Assembly: GCF_003449035.1 (NCBI RefSeq)
Contig: NZ_QRGB01000001.1
Coordinates: 1,488,001-1,552,000, forward strand
Reading direction: 5' to 3'
Length of the DNA: 64,000 bases
Source: Pedobacter indicus
GTDB taxonomy: Bacteria > Bacteroidota > Bacteroidia > Sphingobacteriales > Sphingobacteriaceae
Below the pieces are notes generated by a model. The model was given only the letters and a program-made list of their open reading frames with translations, made no database searches and was not told where the DNA came from. Made by a program: the position numbers and the translations under genes. This document shows positions 62,523 through 64,000 of the stretch, one piece after another; position 1 is the first letter of the stretch; every line of letters begins with the position of its first letter.

Positions 62523-63151
62523 AAGGAATCTATATTATGTTGATACTGACCGGGCTTACTGCCACTGCGAATGCACAAACGGCAGAAGTCCAACAATTAC
62601 TGCTGAATTATGAAAAACTCAGGCAGTTGAAGAACATCCTCTCTGATATGAAAAAAGGATATGAAGTTGTCAGTAAAGGCTATACGGCTATCAAAAACAT
62701 ATCAGAAGGAAACTTTAATATTCACGATGCATTTATAAATGGTTTATCGTCTGTAAGCCCCGTTGTTAAAAATTACCGACGGGTAGCAGATATCATACGT
62801 TATCAAAAAAGTATCGTAGAAGAATATCGAAGTGCATTTCGACGGTTCAGGTCGAGTGGATCATTTTCTGTCGAAGAGCTCGATTATATGGGGAAGGTTT
62901 ATTCCGGCTTGTTCAAAAGAAGCCTGAAAAGTTTAGATGCATTGGCGACTGTTATTACTTCTTCCAAATTAAGCATGACGGATGATGAACGTTTGAAGGC
63001 GATCGACCGGATATTTGCAGAAACCCAGGATAAGCTCCAGTTTCTTCGATCCTTCAACCGCAATACCATGATTCTTGCTATGCAGCGAAGCAGAGAATCT
63101 GGTAACGTAGAATCTTCACGATGGCTGTTTGAATTGAACCCAAAACAATAA
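62519..63151 (+). CDS. Exported helical conjugal transfer protein (TerB-like annotation in relatives)
   Basis: A 210-residue paralogue of the gene before it: signal peptide (IMLILTGLTATANAQ), NYEKLRQLKNILSDMKKGYE, NISEGNFNIHDAFINGLSSV and the closing DDERLKAIDRIFAETQDKLQ. Its ATG overlaps the previous stop (ATGA), so translation is coupled. Relatives are sometimes labelled TerB-like, which need not reflect function. TraJ follows after 3 bases. Confidence 0.7.
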   Translation: MKGIYIMLILTGLTATANAQTAEVQQLLLNYEKLRQLKNILSDMKKGYEVVSKGYTAIKNISEGNFNIHDAFINGLSSVSPVVKNYRRVADIIRYQKSIVEEYRSAFRRFRSSGSFSVEELDYMGKVYSGLFKRSLKSLDALATVITSSKLSMTDDERLKAIDRIFAETQDKLQFLRSFNRNTMILAMQRSRESGNVESSRWLFELNPKQ

Positions 63152-63154
63152 ATT

Positions 63155-64000
63155 ATGAATAATTCAAAGATTATGATCATCAGTCTGATGGTCATTGGAT
63201 TGCTATTGCCTTTTAATCTGTTCGCACAAGGTTTGGCAAGTGATATATCTGGACTGCAAGGTGTTCTGAATCAGGTATACAATGACATGTTGCCACTTGC
63301 CAGTAAGTTGATTGGCGTGGCTAGAGGGATCGCAGGTTTTGCCGCGTTGTGGTACATCGCTTCGAGGGTCTGGCGACAGATAGCATCTGCTGAACCCTTA
63401 GATTTCTACCCTTTGTTACGCCCGTTTGCTTTGGGGTTGGCAATCTTGCTTTTCCCTTCGGTGATATCTGTAATGAACGGTGTGCTCCAGCCGGTCGTGG
63501 ATGCGACCTCGGGGATGGTGAGCGATTCGAATAAAGCCATATCGGTCTTGTTGGAACGGAAAGAGGAAGCTGTTAAAAACACAAGATCCTGGGATATGTA
63601 TGTCGGCGAAACGGGGTCGGGCGACCGGGAGAAGTGGTATAAATACACCCATCCGGAAGAAGCACTTGGTGAGGGAGAAAATTTCTTTGAGAGCATCAGC
63701 AATGACATGAAGTTCTGGATGGATAAGCAATCTTACAACTTTCGAAACTCGATCAAACAATGGATGAGCGAAGTGCTACAGGTTTTGTACCAAGCTGCTG
63801 CTCTCTGTATCAATACCATACGGACTTTTTGCCTGATTGTTCTGGCGATCTTGGGTCCGTTGGTTTTCGGCTTTGCAGTCTTTGACGGATTTCAACATAC
63901 ATTGACCGTGTGGTTGGCTAGGTACATCAATGTGTTTCTTTGGCTACCCATAGCCAATATTTTCAGTTCAATCTTGGGTAAGATTCAGGAGAACATGTTG
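63155..64000 (+). CDS. traJ: TraJ-like conjugation membrane protein (VirB6-like), cut by window end
   Basis: An open frame starting with ATG 63155 runs off the end (282 codons seen). A signal segment (MIISLMVIGLLLPFNLFAQG) precedes VYNDMLPLASKLIGVARGIA, then FAALWYIASRVWRQIASAEP and several membrane segments (LAILLFPSVISVMNGVLQP; CLIVLAILGPLVFGFAVF). This is the TraJ family of CTnDOT-type elements, the polytopic inner-membrane part of the channel. At least 50 further residues should lie beyond the window. Confidence 0.88.
   Translation, partial: MNNSKIMIISLMVIGLLLPFNLFAQGLASDISGLQGVLNQVYNDMLPLASKLIGVARGIAGFAALWYIASRVWRQIASAEPLDFYPLLRPFALGLAILLFPSVISVMNGVLQPVVDATSGMVSDSNKAISVLLERKEEAVKNTRSWDMYVGETGSGDREKWYKYTHPEEALGEGENFFESISNDMKFWMDKQSYNFRNSIKQWMSEVLQVLYQAAALCINTIRTFCLIVLAILGPLVFGFAVFDGFQHTLTVWLARYINVFLWLPIANIFSSILGKIQENML

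Larger units (their letters stand above)
32246..64000. mobile_element. Integrated element 2: integrative and conjugative element (left part)
   Basis: Begins with the repeated int-proximal module and integrase, and contains relaxase, coupling protein, RteC and a tra operon running off the window end. It is therefore an ICE of the Bacteroidota type. Cargo is an AT-rich peptide/glycosylation block (35.5-47.9 kb), an inverted nuclease candidate and a GNAT/LuxR pair. The right end lies outside the window. Confidence 0.75.

Overview
The window comes from a member of the Bacteroidota, most likely a sphingobacterium-like genus. The evidence is a SusC/SusD pair, Bacteroidota promoters of the TTTG-N19-TAnnTTTG type (a perfect one drives the tRNA gene), double-glycine peptide leaders of the Bacteroidota kind, DUF6266, and a transfer region of the RteC/TraE-TraF-TraG-TraJ type known from CTnDOT-like elements. 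The genus cannot be fixed from the sequence alone.

Bases 1-21900 look like ordinary chromosome of moderate GC content. They hold a BCCT transporter with a tandem universal stress protein, a CE15-type glucuronoyl esterase facing a very large cytochrome-c lipoprotein, and a five-gene minus-strand set for sugar or sugar-acid breakdown (ThuA-like lipoprotein, epimerase, enolase-superfamily dehydratase, VOC protein, 2-hydroxyacid dehydrogenase). An MFS exporter with a long hairpin-rich leader lies upstream of that set. Next come DUF983 and DUF6266 genes, a SusC/SusD pair behind a helically phased repeat array, a phosphodiester glycosidase and a YCF48-like beta-propeller protein. The block ends at a tRNA-Pro(TGG).

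The tRNA-Pro is an integration hot spot carrying two elements in tandem. Each begins with the same module: terminator palindrome, three GGTGACC sites, then a tyrosine integrase of the same family. Element 1 (about 21975-32245) is short and very AT-rich. Behind its integrase two genes (DUF1016 nuclease and serine recombinase) are truncated against each other at one scar. It then carries a compact co-directional operon: XRE regulator, a protein with two GHKL ATPase modules (Hsp90/MORC-like and histidine-kinase-like), a receiver-domain protein, an unknown protein, an N6-adenine DNA methylase and an Mrr-like nuclease. I read this as a restriction-modification system governed by a two-component-like relay, the strongest candidate for a new defence system here.

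Element 2 (from about 32245 to beyond the window end) is an integrative conjugative element. After its integrase come ORF6N and ADP-ribosyltransferase-like genes. An AT-rich cargo block (35.5-47.9 kb) follows, containing a LicC-like nucleotidyltransferase, a glycosyltransferase-LicD fusion, two further GT25-like proteins, a secreted protein, a six-cysteine GG-leader peptide, a TlpA-like thioredoxin, a VKOR-thioredoxin fusion, an HlyD adaptor and a C39-peptidase ABC exporter. Together these suggest a disulfide-rich, possibly glycosylated secreted peptide. Duplicated leader sequences in front of two of the transcription units suggest joint control.

From 48.8 kb on are the mobilisation genes (HTH protein, MobC, relaxase, VirD4-type coupling protein) with a candidate oriT. 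Cargo follows (GNAT, membrane-LuxR regulator, RteC, an inverted PD-(D/E)XK nuclease candidate), and then the traE-traF-traG-traI...traJ operon, cut by the window end.
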